This document shows, piece after piece, positions 7,013 to 17,933 of a DNA stretch of 41,340 nt; positions within the stretch are counted from its first letter, which is position 1; every line of letters begins with the position of its first letter. The notes beneath the pieces are model-generated. The model did not search any database. It was not told the origin of the DNA and saw only the letters and a program-made list of their open reading frames with translations. Position numbers and translations under genes: made by a program. The stretch is from Fidelibacterota bacterium (lineage in GTDB: Bacteria > Fidelibacterota > Marinisomatia > Marinisomatales > Marinisomataceae), in contig JAQXAG010000075.1 of assembly GCA_029253045.1 (NCBI GenBank), positions 1 through 41,340 of the forward strand, in the 5' to 3' direction.

Positions 7013-9829
7013 ATGTCTGAATTTCATAATAAACATATCGGTCCTACTTCTAAAGAAGTCACAGAAATGCTTGCTTCTCTCGAATGCAGCAGTTTAAATG
7101 ATCTGCTTGAAAAAATTGTGCCTAAAAATATTTTGGATATTGATGGCGAATCTATTGGAAATGAAAATTTTTCTGAAAATGATATTTTAAAATACGTAAA
7201 AGAACTCGGATCAAAAAATAAGATTTTTCGCTCTCTGATTGGTCAAGGTTATTATGATACCATTACACCTAATGTTGTATTGAGAAATATTTTAGAAAGC
7301 CCGGGATGGTATACGCAATATACTCCCTATCAGCCTGAAATATCTCAAGGTCGACTTGAAGCATTGCTTAATTATCAAACAATGATATCACAAATTTGCG
7401 AACTACCTATTGCTAATGCATCTTTATTAGATGAAGGAACTGCAGCGAGCGAAGCAATGCTAATGTTCTACAGAAAGAATAGGTCTAGCTCTAATAAGTT
7501 TCTTATTGATGAAAACTGTTTTCAGCAAACTATTGATGTTATTGTGTCGAGAGCAGAACCCCTTGGTATTGAAATTGAGATTACATCATATGAAAATTTT
7601 GATTATACAGATGCATTTGGATGTATTGTTCAGTATCCAGATCGTTTTGGAAGAATCTCAAATCCTAACGCCTATAAAAAAATAACTGACGCTGCACATG
7701 AATGTAACTGTAAGGTAATTTTTGCTACAGATTTAATGTGCTTACAACTATTTAAAGCTCCAGGTTCTTTTGAAGCAGATGTTGCAGTAGGAAATAGTCA
7801 GCGCTTTGGAGTACCATTAGGTTATGGTGGACCTCATGCAGCTTTTATGACCACCACAGAAGAATTTAAACGAGATATCCCTGGAAGAATTGTAGGGGTA
7901 TCGCAAGATAGGCGAGAGAATCAAGCTTATAGATTAACGCTTCAAACTAGAGAGCAACATATTAGAAGAGAAAAGGCTACATCTAACATTTGTACTGCTC
8001 AGGTTCTGCTTGCAATTATTTCAAGTATGTATGCTATTTTCCATGGCCCAAAAAAATTGAAAGAGATTGCAAATAAGATTCATAATCATACTAAAAATCT
8101 TGCAGAAAAATTATGTGATCAAGGGCATGAGATTATTCTTGATAACCAATCATACTTTGATACTTTATCCATCAAATTAAATAATTTAGATCACAAAACT
8201 CTTGAAGAGAGAGCTTTGAATAAGCTATTTAATTTTAAATATCATGATGATGGCTTAGTAGGTATTTCATTAGATGAAAAAACTTCTGATAGTGAAATAG
8301 AGCAAATTTCTAGATTATTTATTACAGATTCTAATTCAAAAAGTACTAGTCCAATCTTTAATACAACAAGAGATGGGGTAACTTTACAACATTCTATTTT
8401 TAATAGTATTCATTCAGAAACTGAGATGTTAAGATATATTCATAAGTTAGAAAAAAGAGATTTATCTCTCAACCATAGTATGATTCCATTAGGATCATGT
8501 ACCATGAAATTGAATGCTACCGTAGAAATGATTCCTATTAGTTGGCCAGAGTTCAATACTATTCATCCTTTTTCTCCTGCGAGCCAAACAATAGGTTATA
8601 AAACAATGATTGATCAATTAGAGGTGATGTTATATAAAGTAACTGGATTTGACGCTGTATCATTTCAGCCTAATTCTGGTGCACAGGGAGAATATGCCGG
8701 ATTACTCACGATTCAAGAATATCATAAACATAATGATTCTGATAGAAATATATGTATTATTCCAGAATCTGCACATGGTACAAACCCAGCAAGCGCAATT
8801 ATGGCCGGCTTAAAGGTGGTAATTGTTAAATGTGACGATAATGGTAATGTTGATTTTGAAGATTTAACAAATAAGGTGAAGGATGCTGGAGATAAATTAT
8901 CTTCTCTTATGGTCACTTATCCATCTACCCATGGAGTTTTTGAGCATAATATTGATGAAATCTGTACTTTAGTTCATGATAATGGTGGACTTGTTTATAT
9001 GGATGGTGCAAATCTAAATGCAATGGTTGGAGTATGTAAGCCAGGCAATTTTGGTGCAGATGTGATGCATATTAATCTACATAAAACATTTTGTATTCCT
9101 CATGGTGGTGGTGGACCAGGAATGGGGCCCATATGTGTAAATGATAAACTAAAACCTTACCTACCCAAACATCATTTTACCGATGAAGACTATTCCTACT
9201 CTGTTTCATCCTCTCCTTATGGAAGTGCGAGCATATTATTGATATCATATATTTACATGAAATTAATGGCTGGTCAAGGACTGCTCAAAGCGTCGCAGAT
9301 AGCAATCTTAAATGCGAATTATATGGCAAAAGAATTAGAAAATGATTATACAATTTTATACCGTGGTAAAACTGGATTAAATGCGCATGAGTTTATTATT
9401 GACTGCAGAGAATTCAAAAATACTTCAGGAATTACCAACGAAGATATTGCAAAGAGATTGATTGATTATGGATACCATGCACCAACAATGTCATGGCCTA
9501 TACCTGGTACGTTAATGATTGAACCTACTGAAAGTGAGTCGAAAGATGAGTTAGATCGGTTCTGCTCAGCGATGATTCAAATTAAAAAAGAGATTGATGA
9601 AATTACAGAAGGTAAGGTCCCGAAAGATAACAATGTTCTTGTAAATTCGCCTCATACAATTCAAGATATTTGTGATGATTGGGATCGTCCTTATAGTAAA
9701 AATAAGGCTGTATTTCCAAAAGAATGGATAAAAGAGAATAAGTTCTGGCCATATGTATCAAGAATTGATAATGCTTATGGTGATAGAAATTTCTTCTGTG
9801 TCTGTCCAGATATAGAGAGCTATAAATAA
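7013..9829 (+). CDS. gcvP: Glycine dehydrogenase (decarboxylating), P-protein
   Basis: The PLP-dependent P-protein of the glycine cleavage system decarboxylates glycine and passes the aminomethyl group to the lipoyl arm of GcvH. At 938 residues it is the single-chain form, with both halves fused as in E. coli and mitochondria. It begins with the conserved KHIGPTSKEV. The second half carries HINLHKTF, with PLP lysine Lys691, then the glycine-rich GGGGPGMGP; SLNHSMIPLGSCTMKLN marks the start of that half. The other components (gcvT, gcvH, lpd) are not in the window. It follows tRNA-Lys by 28 bases without a Shine-Dalgarno or recognisable glycine riboswitch. Its TAA abuts the converging carB stop with no intervening base. 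Confidence 0.97.
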   Translation: MSEFHNKHIGPTSKEVTEMLASLECSSLNDLLEKIVPKNILDIDGESIGNENFSENDILKYVKELGSKNKIFRSLIGQGYYDTITPNVVLRNILESPGWYTQYTPYQPEISQGRLEALLNYQTMISQICELPIANASLLDEGTAASEAMLMFYRKNRSSSNKFLIDENCFQQTIDVIVSRAEPLGIEIEITSYENFDYTDAFGCIVQYPDRFGRISNPNAYKKITDAAHECNCKVIFATDLMCLQLFKAPGSFEADVAVGNSQRFGVPLGYGGPHAAFMTTTEEFKRDIPGRIVGVSQDRRENQAYRLTLQTREQHIRREKATSNICTAQVLLAIISSMYAIFHGPKKLKEIANKIHNHTKNLAEKLCDQGHEIILDNQSYFDTLSIKLNNLDHKTLEERALNKLFNFKYHDDGLVGISLDEKTSDSEIEQISRLFITDSNSKSTSPIFNTTRDGVTLQHSIFNSIHSETEMLRYIHKLEKRDLSLNHSMIPLGSCTMKLNATVEMIPISWPEFNTIHPFSPASQTIGYKTMIDQLEVMLYKVTGFDAVSFQPNSGAQGEYAGLLTIQEYHKHNDSDRNICIIPESAHGTNPASAIMAGLKVVIVKCDDNGNVDFEDLTNKVKDAGDKLSSLMVTYPSTHGVFEHNIDEICTLVHDNGGLVYMDGANLNAMVGVCKPGNFGADVMHINLHKTFCIPHGGGGPGMGPICVNDKLKPYLPKHHFTDEDYSYSVSSSPYGSASILLISYIYMKLMAGQGLLKASQIAILNANYMAKELENDYTILYRGKTGLNAHEFIIDCREFKNTSGITNEDIAKRLIDYGYHAPTMSWPIPGTLMIEPTESESKDELDRFCSAMIQIKKEIDEITEGKVPKDNNVLVNSPHTIQDICDDWDRPYSKNKAVFPKEWIKENKFWPYVSRIDNAYGDRNFFCVCPDIESYK

Positions 9830-12800
9830 TTAATATTTAAAGTATTCTTGGAGCGGTTCTACACTAATCTTATTCATGTTTGACATTGCTTCTATAGCAG
9901 CTTTAGCGCCAGCCAGAGTCGTAATAGTTAAAACATTTTTCATTACTGAAGTCTTTCCAATAGCTTCTTCATCATATCTCGATTGGGCACCATGTGGCGT
10001 ATTAATTACTAAATGAACATTATCGCTCAAAATTTCATCTACTATATTTGGACGACCTTCTCCGACCTTAAAAACGGGAGTACAATTGATATTGTTTTCT
10101 AATAAAAACTCTGCGGTTCCTTTTGTCGCAATAATTGTGAAATTGAGTTTTTCTAAATCTTTAATTATTGGAAGTGCTCGTTTTTTATCTATATCAGTGA
10201 TAGAAACAAATGCTGTACCTGTTGTTGGCACAGTATATCCATCAGATTGCATTGCCTTTAAAAAAGCTATACCTGGTTCACTATCAATTCCCATTACCTC
10301 GCCTGTTGACTTCATCTCTGGACCTAAAAATACTTTCTCATCTTTAAATTTTTTAAATGGTAGTACTGCCTTTTTAACAGCGGTATGTTTGAAATTATTC
10401 TCTTTAAGATTAAAATCTTTAATTTTTTTACCTACTGAAAGCTGTGCAGCAATATTTGCTAATGGAACATTACTATATTTACTCACAAATGGCACTGTCC
10501 TACTAGATCTTGGATTTACTTCAAGAACGTAAACTTCATTATCTTTTACTGCAAATTGTAAGTTGATTAATCCTACCACATTTAACTCTAATGCTAACTT
10601 AGTTGTCATATCTATAATATCTTTTTTGACTTTACTGCTCATATCATAGGGAGGTAAAACACATGATGAATCTCCAGAATGTACACCCGCTTCTTCAATA
10701 TGTTGCATAATGCCAGCAATAAACACCTCTTCTCCATCACATAAAGCATCAACATCAAACTCGAATGCATTTTCAATAAATTGATCAATAAGTATTGGAT
10801 GGTCATTTGTTGCTTCAGCTGAGCGGAAAACATAATCTACAAGTTGTTCTTTATTATAGACAATCTGCATAGCTCTTCCGCCTAACACATAGCTTGGTCT
10901 TACCAGTACTGGGAATTGAGCAATTTCTCCGAAATTGATAATTTCTTCATAATTTTTTGCAATACAATATTCTGGTATTTGAATTTTTAATTTTTTAATA
11001 ATTTTAGCAAATTCTTCTCTGTTTTCAGCCAAATCAATACTAGCTGACGAAGTACCAAATATTTTTACACCTTCATTTGTTAATTGTTCAGCTATTTTTA
11101 GAGGTGTTTGACCTCCAAACTGAACAAGAACTCCATCAGGTTTTTCAAATTCAATTATATTCATAATATCTTCAAATGTAATTGGTTCAAAGTATAATCG
11201 ATCTGCTAAATCAAAATCAGTTGAAACTGTTTCTGGATTACAATTCACCATAATAGATTTATACCCAGCCTCTCTAAGTCCATACACTGCTTGAACACAG
11301 CAATAATCAAATTCAATTCCTTGGCCAATACGATTTGGTCCTCCGCCTAAGATCATTACCTTTCGTCCATCAAGCGGTTTAATATCATGTGTTGATTCAT
11401 AAGCAGAATATGAATATGGTGTTTCTGCAGTAAACTCTCCAGCACATGTATCTACAACTTTAAATACTGGCTTTAAGTCTCGCTCTTTTCTCATGTGCCT
11501 TATTTCTTCAGCTGTTCTGTTAGTTAGTGCACCTACTTGAATATCAGAGAATCCATTTTTTTTGAGCAATTCTAAGTCATCTAATGAATTATGATGATTT
11601 TCCAAATAAACAATCTCTGCTATTTCATTTAAGAACCAAGGATCGATACCAGTATTATTATGAATTTCTTCTATTGTAAACTTTTCTTTAATCGCTTCTT
11701 TCACTTTTAAAATTCTGAATGCGCTTCCATCATTGAGAGATGATATATCTAGTGATCGATAGCGCTTAATCTCCGGATCTTCATTTCTTGGATCTTTAGT
11801 TGAAAGTCCTGGTAAATTTAACTCCAATGATCTAAATGCTTTCTGGAATGATTCTCTGAATGTTCTACCAATAGACATTGCTTCGCCTACGGACTGCATT
11901 TGTACTCCTAATTTTCCAGATGCCGAAGAGAATTTTTCAAAATCAAATCTTGGTAACTTTGTTACGATATAATCAATTGTTGGTTCAAACGCAGCTAGTG
12001 TTTTATTAGTAATGTCATTTTTTAATTCATCCAAAGAATAACCTACTGCTAACTTGGCAGCTATTTTGGCAATTGGAAAGCCTGTTGCTTTAGAAGCAAG
12101 TGCAGATGAACGACTTACCCTAGGGTTCATTTCAATAATTACCATTCTACCATCTTTTGGGTTAATTGCAAATTGAACATTAGAGCCTCCCGTATCGACT
12201 CCAATTTTTCTAATACATTTTATTGCTGCATTTCTCATATGCTGAAATTCTTTATCTGTTAAAGTCATTGCTGGAGCTACCGTTATAGAATCTCCTGTAT
12301 GTATTCCCATAGGATCTATATTTTCAATAGAGCAAATAATAATAACATTATCATTAGGGTCTCTAATAAGCTCTAATTCATATTCTTTCCATCCTAATAA
12401 ATATTCTTCGACTAGTACTTGGCCTGTAGGACTTTCTTTCAGTCCTTTTTCAATAGAGCCTTCAAATTCTTCTTCATTATATGCAACAGAACCGCCCGAA
12501 CCTCCAAGTGTGAAAGATGGCCTAATAATAGCAGGTAAAGAAATATTATCGAGCAATTTTTTTCCTTCTTCTAATGATTGAATAGTATGTCCATATGGCA
12601 AATCTAAACCAATATCGAGCATTGCTTCTTTAAACTGCTCTCTACTTTCTGCTGTTTCAATAGCTTTTTTATTAGCACCGATGAGCTCTACATTATATTT
12701 TTCTAGAATTCCCTGATTATCTAAATCCATCGCTACATTTAAAGCTGTTTGTCCGCCTACTGTAGGTAAAATAGCATCTGGCTTTTCTTTTTGAATAATT

Positions 12801-13027
12801 TCTTCAACATATTGTACTGTAATAGGCTCAATATATGTTCTGTCAGAAAATTGTGGATCTGTCATAATCGTTGCGGGGTTCGAGTTAATTAATACAACTT
12901 TATATCCTTCTTCTTTTAGTGCTTTAATAGCCTGTGTTCCAGAATAATCAAATTCACAACCCTGACCAATGACAATCGGTCCCGCACCAATGACTAGAAT
13001 TGTTTTAATGTCTGTTCTTTTAGGCAT
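9830..13027 (-). CDS. carB: Carbamoyl phosphate synthase large subunit
   Basis: CarB makes carbamoyl phosphate from bicarbonate, ammonia and two ATP for pyrimidine and arginine synthesis. The 1065 residues contain two homologous ATP-grasp halves. The first opens with [21 protein letters not shown] and the second with [19 protein letters not shown] near residue 560. Each half has its own ATP-grasp metal site ([37 protein letters not shown]). The last 130 residues form the MGS-like allosteric domain. It overlaps carA by 8 bases, so the subunits are translated together. It ends the long minus-strand gene block, and its stop touches the gcvP stop. Confidence 0.98.
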   Translation of the reverse strand: MPKRTDIKTILVIGAGPIVIGQGCEFDYSGTQAIKALKEEGYKVVLINSNPATIMTDPQFSDRTYIEPITVQYVEEIIQKEKPDAILPTVGGQTALNVAMDLDNQGILEKYNVELIGANKKAIETAESREQFKEAMLDIGLDLPYGHTIQSLEEGKKLLDNISLPAIIRPSFTLGGSGGSVAYNEEEFEGSIEKGLKESPTGQVLVEEYLLGWKEYELELIRDPNDNVIIICSIENIDPMGIHTGDSITVAPAMTLTDKEFQHMRNAAIKCIRKIGVDTGGSNVQFAINPKDGRMVIIEMNPRVSRSSALASKATGFPIAKIAAKLAVGYSLDELKNDITNKTLAAFEPTIDYIVTKLPRFDFEKFSSASGKLGVQMQSVGEAMSIGRTFRESFQKAFRSLELNLPGLSTKDPRNEDPEIKRYRSLDISSLNDGSAFRILKVKEAIKEKFTIEEIHNNTGIDPWFLNEIAEIVYLENHHNSLDDLELLKKNGFSDIQVGALTNRTAEEIRHMRKERDLKPVFKVVDTCAGEFTAETPYSYSAYESTHDIKPLDGRKVMILGGGPNRIGQGIEFDYCCVQAVYGLREAGYKSIMVNCNPETVSTDFDLADRLYFEPITFEDIMNIIEFEKPDGVLVQFGGQTPLKIAEQLTNEGVKIFGTSSASIDLAENREEFAKIIKKLKIQIPEYCIAKNYEEIINFGEIAQFPVLVRPSYVLGGRAMQIVYNKEQLVDYVFRSAEATNDHPILIDQFIENAFEFDVDALCDGEEVFIAGIMQHIEEAGVHSGDSSCVLPPYDMSSKVKKDIIDMTTKLALELNVVGLINLQFAVKDNEVYVLEVNPRSSRTVPFVSKYSNVPLANIAAQLSVGKKIKDFNLKENNFKHTAVKKAVLPFKKFKDEKVFLGPEMKSTGEVMGIDSEPGIAFLKAMQSDGYTVPTTGTAFVSITDIDKKRALPIIKDLEKLNFTIIATKGTAEFLLENNINCTPVFKVGEGRPNIVDEILSDNVHLVINTPHGAQSRYDEEAIGKTSVMKNVLTITTLAGAKAAIEAMSNMNKISVEPLQEYFKY

Positions 13028-14114
13028 TTGAATCCATCATATTGAAAAATTTCTTAAAAACATACCTTGAATCATGTGGCCCCGGACTTGCTTCCGGATG
13101 GTATTGAACTGAATATGCCTTCATATCTTCGCATTCGATTCCTGCAATAGTATTATCATTAAGATGGGTATGTGTTACTGTAATATTAGATGCTAAGGAA
13201 TTATCACTAACAGCAAAACCATGATTTTGGGATGTTATTTCAATTTTATTAGTTTTTAAATTTTTGACAGGTTGATTAATTCCTCGATGTCCAAATTTCA
13301 TTTTAAATGTTTTAGCTTCTAGTGCTAAAGCTAAAATTTGATGACCAAGACAAATACCAAATATAGGTTTTGTTCCTAATAACTTTTTAACCGCTTCAAT
13401 TCCATATGATACTGCTGAAGGATCTCCCGGTCCATTAGAAAGAAATATACCGTCGGGGTTATACTTCAATACCTCTTCTGCTGTTACAAATGCCGGGAAA
13501 ATAGTTACTTCTGCATTATTTGCTAGCAGTATATCATAAATATTACTTTTCATGCCATAGTCAATAGCTGCAATTTTATACTTTGGGTTATCTACAATAC
13601 AAAGAGTTGTTTTTTCTTTTCTAGAAACTTCCTTTGCTAAATCTAAACCTTCCATCGAAGGTATATCTTTAATTTTTTTGGCTAAGCTATCAATATCAAA
13701 ATCATTGGTAGAAATGATTCCTTTCATTGATCCATTATTTCTAATATGAATAGTAAGGGCTCTCGTATCAATATCCTGTATACCAACAACTCTATTTGAT
13801 TTTAAAAATTCTTCTAATGAACTACTAGATCTCCAATTTGAAGGGGATAACGATTCATTTTTGATAATAAACCCTGAGGCATGTATATTTGAAGATTCTA
13901 TGTCGGATTCGTTCGTTCCATAATTACCAATATGTGGACTACACATAACAATCATTTGCTTTGCGTAAGATGGGTCAGTTAAAATTTCTTGGTATCCTGT
14001 CATCCCAGTATTAAAACATACTTCTCCGGATGTTTCCCCTAACGAACCAAGACTTTTTCCTTTAAAAAAAAGACCATCCTCTAAAAATAGGATAGCCTTT
14101 TGGTGTTTTCGCAT
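13020..14114 (-). CDS. carA: Carbamoyl phosphate synthase small subunit
   Basis: The glutaminase subunit releases ammonia from glutamine and channels it to CarB. The N-terminal CPSase small-chain domain (residues 1 to about 150) includes [17 protein letters not shown]. The class I glutamine amidotransferase domain has its complete triad: Cys255 in FGICLGHQ, His339 and Glu341 in VQYHPEA. The oxyanion strand SNGPGDPS is near residue 226. Its 364 residues fall in the normal range. It is separated by 29 bases from the ABC permease upstream and overlaps carB by 8 bases. Confidence 0.98.
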   Translation of the reverse strand: MRKHQKAILFLEDGLFFKGKSLGSLGETSGEVCFNTGMTGYQEILTDPSYAKQMIVMCSPHIGNYGTNESDIESSNIHASGFIIKNESLSPSNWRSSSSLEEFLKSNRVVGIQDIDTRALTIHIRNNGSMKGIISTNDFDIDSLAKKIKDIPSMEGLDLAKEVSRKEKTTLCIVDNPKYKIAAIDYGMKSNIYDILLANNAEVTIFPAFVTAEEVLKYNPDGIFLSNGPGDPSAVSYGIEAVKKLLGTKPIFGICLGHQILALALEAKTFKMKFGHRGINQPVKNLKTNKIEITSQNHGFAVSDNSLASNITVTHTHLNDNTIAGIECEDMKAYSVQYHPEASPGPHDSRYVFKKFFNMMDSNA

Positions 14115-14143
14115 GAGTAGATTTTACCCCATATATATTAAAA

Positions 14144-14908
14144 TTAAAACCTTATTTTTTTACCTGTATGCATTGTTCGCACTGCTGCTACAGTTGATAG
14201 AGTTGTAAATATAATCAAAAAGATAAAAGATGACTTAAAGTCAGCATCTGAAACTCCTAATGTTGTATATCTTAAAGTATTAATAGCATAAAAAATTGGA
14301 TTTATCAAGCTGATCGTTGTTGCCCAAGCTGGTAACATCTTTATGGAATAAAAAATTCCTCCAAGAAAGCTAAATGGTGTGATTATAAAATTTTGAATTA
14401 GTGCTAATTGATCCCAAGAATCAGATAGCTGTCCAATTAGTAGTCCTAGGCTAGCAAAAGACCATGACACAAGAAAGATAGCGATTAAGGTCAAGGGTAA
14501 GTCATTGATTGGCATACCAGCAAGCCAACAAATTAATAATATCAATGTGCCGTTAACAAATCCTCTGACTGCTCCTCCTATAATAAATGACAAGGATAAT
14601 TCTAAACTAGATAAAGGTGTAATTAATAGCTCCGGTAATGTTTGAAGGAGTTTCATTTGGAGCATAGAGGAGGCTGTATTTGCCGTAGCATTTGTAATAA
14701 CATTCATCATCAATAATCCAGGGAGAATATAAATCTTATAAGAAACGCCACTGATTTCTGAAATTCTATTCTCTAGAGCTACTCCAAATACAAATATATA
14801 TAGTAGTGTTGTTATTACACCAGGTATAATTGTTTGTCTCCAAACAGAGAAAAATCTCATAACTTCTTTTGAAGATAAAGTATAAAAACCTATCCAATTA
14901 CTAATCAT
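14144..14908 (-). CDS. ABC-2 type transporter permease
   Basis: A 254-residue polytopic membrane protein with about six hydrophobic segments and the conserved ABC-2 motif before the last pair (SFLGGIFYSIKMLPAWATTISLINPIFY). It belongs to the YadH/NodJ-like permease family and pairs with the ATPase encoded just upstream, overlapping that gene by 8 bases. ABC-2 exporters move polysaccharides, lipids or drugs; the substrate cannot be inferred here because the neighbours (ligA, carA) are unrelated housekeeping genes. Confidence 0.9.
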   Translation of the reverse strand: MISNWIGFYTLSSKEVMRFFSVWRQTIIPGVITTLLYIFVFGVALENRISEISGVSYKIYILPGLLMMNVITNATANTASSMLQMKLLQTLPELLITPLSSLELSLSFIIGGAVRGFVNGTLILLICWLAGMPINDLPLTLIAIFLVSWSFASLGLLIGQLSDSWDQLALIQNFIITPFSFLGGIFYSIKMLPAWATTISLINPIFYAINTLRYTTLGVSDADFKSSFIFLIIFTTLSTVAAVRTMHTGKKIRF

Positions 14909-15827
14909 TAATTTTTCTCCCCGTTAAATCTAGAAAGACATCTTCTAGTGAAGCTTTAGGAAGCTGGACATCTTCAATTCTGATATTATTCTCGGATAAT
15001 TTTAATATGATTTTTGGTAAATCTAAATTGGGCTGCTTTGTTAAAATTTCTATTCTATTTTGATTGATAGCAGGATTAAAGTCTTTTAGAATAGTATCTA
15101 AATTTGGAAAATTCTCTTTCGTGTGAATAATGATTCCTGATTTATTCACCATATTTTTTAAATTTTTAACGGTATCTTCCACAATCAACCTGCCATTATC
15201 TATAATTCCAACTCTTTCACATAAAAGTTCGGCCTCATCAATATAGTGAGTGGTTAATAATATAGTTTTTCCTTCTGCGTGAAGCTCATTAAGATATTTC
15301 CATAAATCATGTCTCAACTCTACATCAACTCCCGCAGTAGGTTCATCTAAAATCAGAATTTGTGGATCATGTACTAGTGCTTTAGCAATTTGTAGTCTTC
15401 TTTTCATTCCCCCGGAAAGCATTCGCATTTTTTTATTACGATGCTCATATAAGCCTAGTTTATTAAGAATATAGTCAATTCTCTGTTTTGAATTTTTTCT
15501 GGTCACGCCATAATATCCAGCTTGGTAGTACAATAATTCTTCTACTGGAAAAAAGAAGTCATTGCTCAATTCTTGACAAGCAATTCCAATTTGAGATCTA
15601 GCATACCTAAAGTCTGATACAATATTTTTTCCTAAAATTTTTACTTCTCCATCAGTAGGCTTAACTAGGCTGGTAATAGCATTAATAGTTGTGGATTTTC
15701 CCGCACCATTGGGACCAAGAAGGCCATAGAATTCTCCTTTTTTAATAGATAGATCAATGCCCTTAACAGCATATACATCATCATATTTTTTATGCAGATT
15801 AATTATTTCAATGCCAAGATCTTTCAA
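14901..15827 (-). CDS. ABC transporter ATP-binding protein
   Basis: The 308-residue ATPase partner of the ABC-2 permease. All core motifs are present: Walker A GPNGAGKST at 38-46, signature LSGGM at 137-141, Walker B ILILDEP at 157-163, then the D-loop AGVD and the switch histidine in LLTTHYIDEAE. The C-terminal extension of about 80 residues is like that of CcmA/YadG-type exporters. The start is TTG at 15827-15825, immediately after a TAG at 15830-15828 and behind AAGGGGAAA, which can serve as Shine-Dalgarno. The next candidate start would cut into the conserved N-terminal strand, so TTG is preferred. Confidence 0.94.
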   Translation of the reverse strand: MKDLGIEIINLHKKYDDVYAVKGIDLSIKKGEFYGLLGPNGAGKSTTINAITSLVKPTDGEVKILGKNIVSDFRYARSQIGIACQELSNDFFFPVEELLYYQAGYYGVTRKNSKQRIDYILNKLGLYEHRNKKMRMLSGGMKRRLQIAKALVHDPQILILDEPTAGVDVELRHDLWKYLNELHAEGKTILLTTHYIDEAELLCERVGIIDNGRLIVEDTVKNLKNMVNKSGIIIHTKENFPNLDTILKDFNPAINQNRIEILTKQPNLDLPKIILKLSENNIRIEDVQLPKASLEDVFLDLTGRKIND

Positions 15828-15917
15828 CTATTTCCCCTTTTGAATTTTATATATAGCTCTTAAATATTCATCTATATATAGCTCATTATAAATATCTTCT
15901 CCAAAAGATGCAATCAT
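15828..15917 (-). CDS. Candidate 29-residue small ORF between ligA and the ABC ATPase
   Basis: ATG at 15917-15915 opens 29 codons ending in TAG at 15830-15828, directly before the TTG start of the ABC ATPase. The peptide begins MIASFGEDIYNELYIDEYLR and ends KIQKGK; it is acidic in the middle, basic at the end and looks helical. It fills nearly all of the ligA-ATPase gap. No Shine-Dalgarno precedes its ATG, and A+T-rich gaps can contain such frames by chance. It may be a coupling leader for the TTG-started gene, or nothing. I do not recognise it. Confidence 0.22.
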   Translation of the reverse strand: MIASFGEDIYNELYIDEYLRAIYKIQKGK

Positions 15918-15932
15918 ATGCTGCTAGCATAT

Positions 15933-17933
15933 TTAATTAATAAATTTGTCTAATTCGGCTTCTCTGATAACTTCTATATTTAAAGCTTCAGCTTTTTTCA
16001 GCTTTGATCCTGCGTTGTCTCCGACAATCAAAAAGTTTGTTTTTGAGGAAACTGAGCTTGAAACCCTACCACCTTTATTCTCTAATATTTCTTTTATTTT
16101 ATTTCGGTTGTGATTTTTAAAACTTCCGGTAATGACAAATATTATGTCTTTAAATTCTCCAGAATTTTCAAAAATGGTTTGATTAATATTTACACCATTA
16201 GCATAGCAGCTATCAATTAACTCTTTATTTGAAGAAACATTAAAAAAGTCTATAATTGATTTTGCTACAATTAGACCTACGCCATCTATATTTTCTAACT
16301 CTTCTAAGGATAGTGTTGATAAATGTTCAATAGAAGACTTACAATGAATATCCAATATTTTTGATATATGTTGACCTACATTGGGAATACCAAGTGCAAA
16401 TAAAAATCTAGGAAACGTTGTTTTTTTAGATTCATTAATTGAGGTAATAAGATTCATTGCAGATTTATCTTTAAATCGTTCAAGGTTAATTAAATCGTCA
16501 TATTTTAATCTATATATATCATCAAAACTCTCTAAAAGGTCTGCTTCTAATAATTGTTTAACAATTTGTGGGCCCATACCTTCAATATTCATGGCATTTT
16601 TGGAGCAAAAGTGTTCAAGCATTCCCATTACTCTAGATTTACAATTTGGATTTATACATCTGTAAGCGGCTTCTCCATGAATACGTTCGATTTTACAATT
16701 AGGGTCAGGCCAATTAAAATCACTAATTGCAAACTTCTGTGTATTTTTAGGCCTTTTTCCTTTTAAAACTTGGGTAATTTTAGGTATTACATCTCCTGAT
16801 CTTTCTACTATCACATAGTCATTAATTCTAATATCTTTTTTATCAATTTCATCTTGATTGTGTAAAGTAGCGCTGCTAATTATTGTTCCAGATATTTCTA
16901 CTTCTTTAATTTTTGCTACCGGAGTAATAACTCCTGTTCTTCCTACTTGAAGAACTATATCTATAATCTGCGTTTCTGCATTTTTTGATTTGAATTTTGC
17001 AGCAATAGCCCATCTTGGAGATCGCGCTCTATCACCTAATTTAGATCTTAGTGCATAATTATCAACCTTGATAACAGAACCATCAATTTCATATGGAATA
17101 CTTTCTCTTCTATGCTCTAAGTCTCGATGATAAGAAATCATACTATCAATACAATCAATTTTCTTTGCTAAAGGGTTGACTGGCAAACCTATAGATTTAA
17201 GATATGATAACATATCCCAGTGAGTATTTGTGTCTAAACCTTTACTCGCCCCGAGTTCATAACAGAATATAGATAGCTTCCTCTTTGCAGTGATATGCGG
17301 ATCCAGTTGCCTCACACTTCCAGCTGCTGCATTTCTGGCATTAGCAAATAGCTTTTCATCATTCTGAGATCTTATTTCATTCAATCTGGCAAAGTCAGAT
17401 TTTAACATAAAGATTTCTCCTCTAATTTCTAAAAAATGAGGATAATTTTTTCCTCTTAGAATCATAGGTATGGCATTAATAGTCTTAATATTGTGCGTAA
17501 TGTCTTCCCCCGTAAAGCCATCTCCTCTGGTAAGCGCTCTTATCAAATTACCATTTTCATAAATTAATGAAACGCCTAAACCGTCAATCTTCGGTTCAGC
17601 CACATAGGAGGTTTTACTTTGATCTAACCACTTATTAATTCTTTGATTAAACTCTGAGATTTCTTGCTCATTTATAGCATTGGATAGAGAAAGCATAGGA
17701 ATCTCGTGGTTATAATTTTGAAATCCACTTTTTATAGGATGACCTACTCTCTGCGTTGGAGATAAAGGTTCAACTAATTTTGGGTTAGCTTTTTCTAAAG
17801 ATTCTAGCTCTCTAAATAAATTATCGTATTCTGCATCGCTTAAATATGGCTGATCTAATACATAATATGCATAATTATGCTCGTTAATCTGGCTAGTTAA
17901 GTTCTTTATCTTTTCTTTAATTTTTGATTCCAT
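15933..17933 (-). CDS. ligA: NAD-dependent DNA ligase
   Basis: Seals nicks after lagging-strand synthesis and repair, using NAD+. The 666 residues run in the usual order. Domain Ia has HNYAYYVLDQPYLSDAEYD at 19-37. The adenylation domain has the catalytic lysine Lys115 in EPKIDG. An OB fold, zinc finger (about 410-435), helix-hairpin-helix region and C-terminal BRCT domain (about 590-666) follow. The zinc finger is unusual: Cys413, Cys426 and Cys431 are present, but the first of the four ligands is missing and Asp410 lies where CPxC would begin. The first 28 bases overlap the 3' end of the lipoprotein gene upstream. Confidence 0.97.
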   Translation of the reverse strand: MESKIKEKIKNLTSQINEHNYAYYVLDQPYLSDAEYDNLFRELESLEKANPKLVEPLSPTQRVGHPIKSGFQNYNHEIPMLSLSNAINEQEISEFNQRINKWLDQSKTSYVAEPKIDGLGVSLIYENGNLIRALTRGDGFTGEDITHNIKTINAIPMILRGKNYPHFLEIRGEIFMLKSDFARLNEIRSQNDEKLFANARNAAAGSVRQLDPHITAKRKLSIFCYELGASKGLDTNTHWDMLSYLKSIGLPVNPLAKKIDCIDSMISYHRDLEHRRESIPYEIDGSVIKVDNYALRSKLGDRARSPRWAIAAKFKSKNAETQIIDIVLQVGRTGVITPVAKIKEVEISGTIISSATLHNQDEIDKKDIRINDYVIVERSGDVIPKITQVLKGKRPKNTQKFAISDFNWPDPNCKIERIHGEAAYRCINPNCKSRVMGMLEHFCSKNAMNIEGMGPQIVKQLLEADLLESFDDIYRLKYDDLINLERFKDKSAMNLITSINESKKTTFPRFLFALGIPNVGQHISKILDIHCKSSIEHLSTLSLEELENIDGVGLIVAKSIIDFFNVSSNKELIDSCYANGVNINQTIFENSGEFKDIIFVITGSFKNHNRNKIKEILENKGGRVSSSVSSKTNFLIVGDNAGSKLKKAEALNIEVIREAELDKFIN

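Noticed and set aside
10086-10532. 148-codon plus-strand ORF
   Set aside because: Lies wholly inside carB on the opposite strand; the translation has no recognisable motif and carB is fully conserved there.
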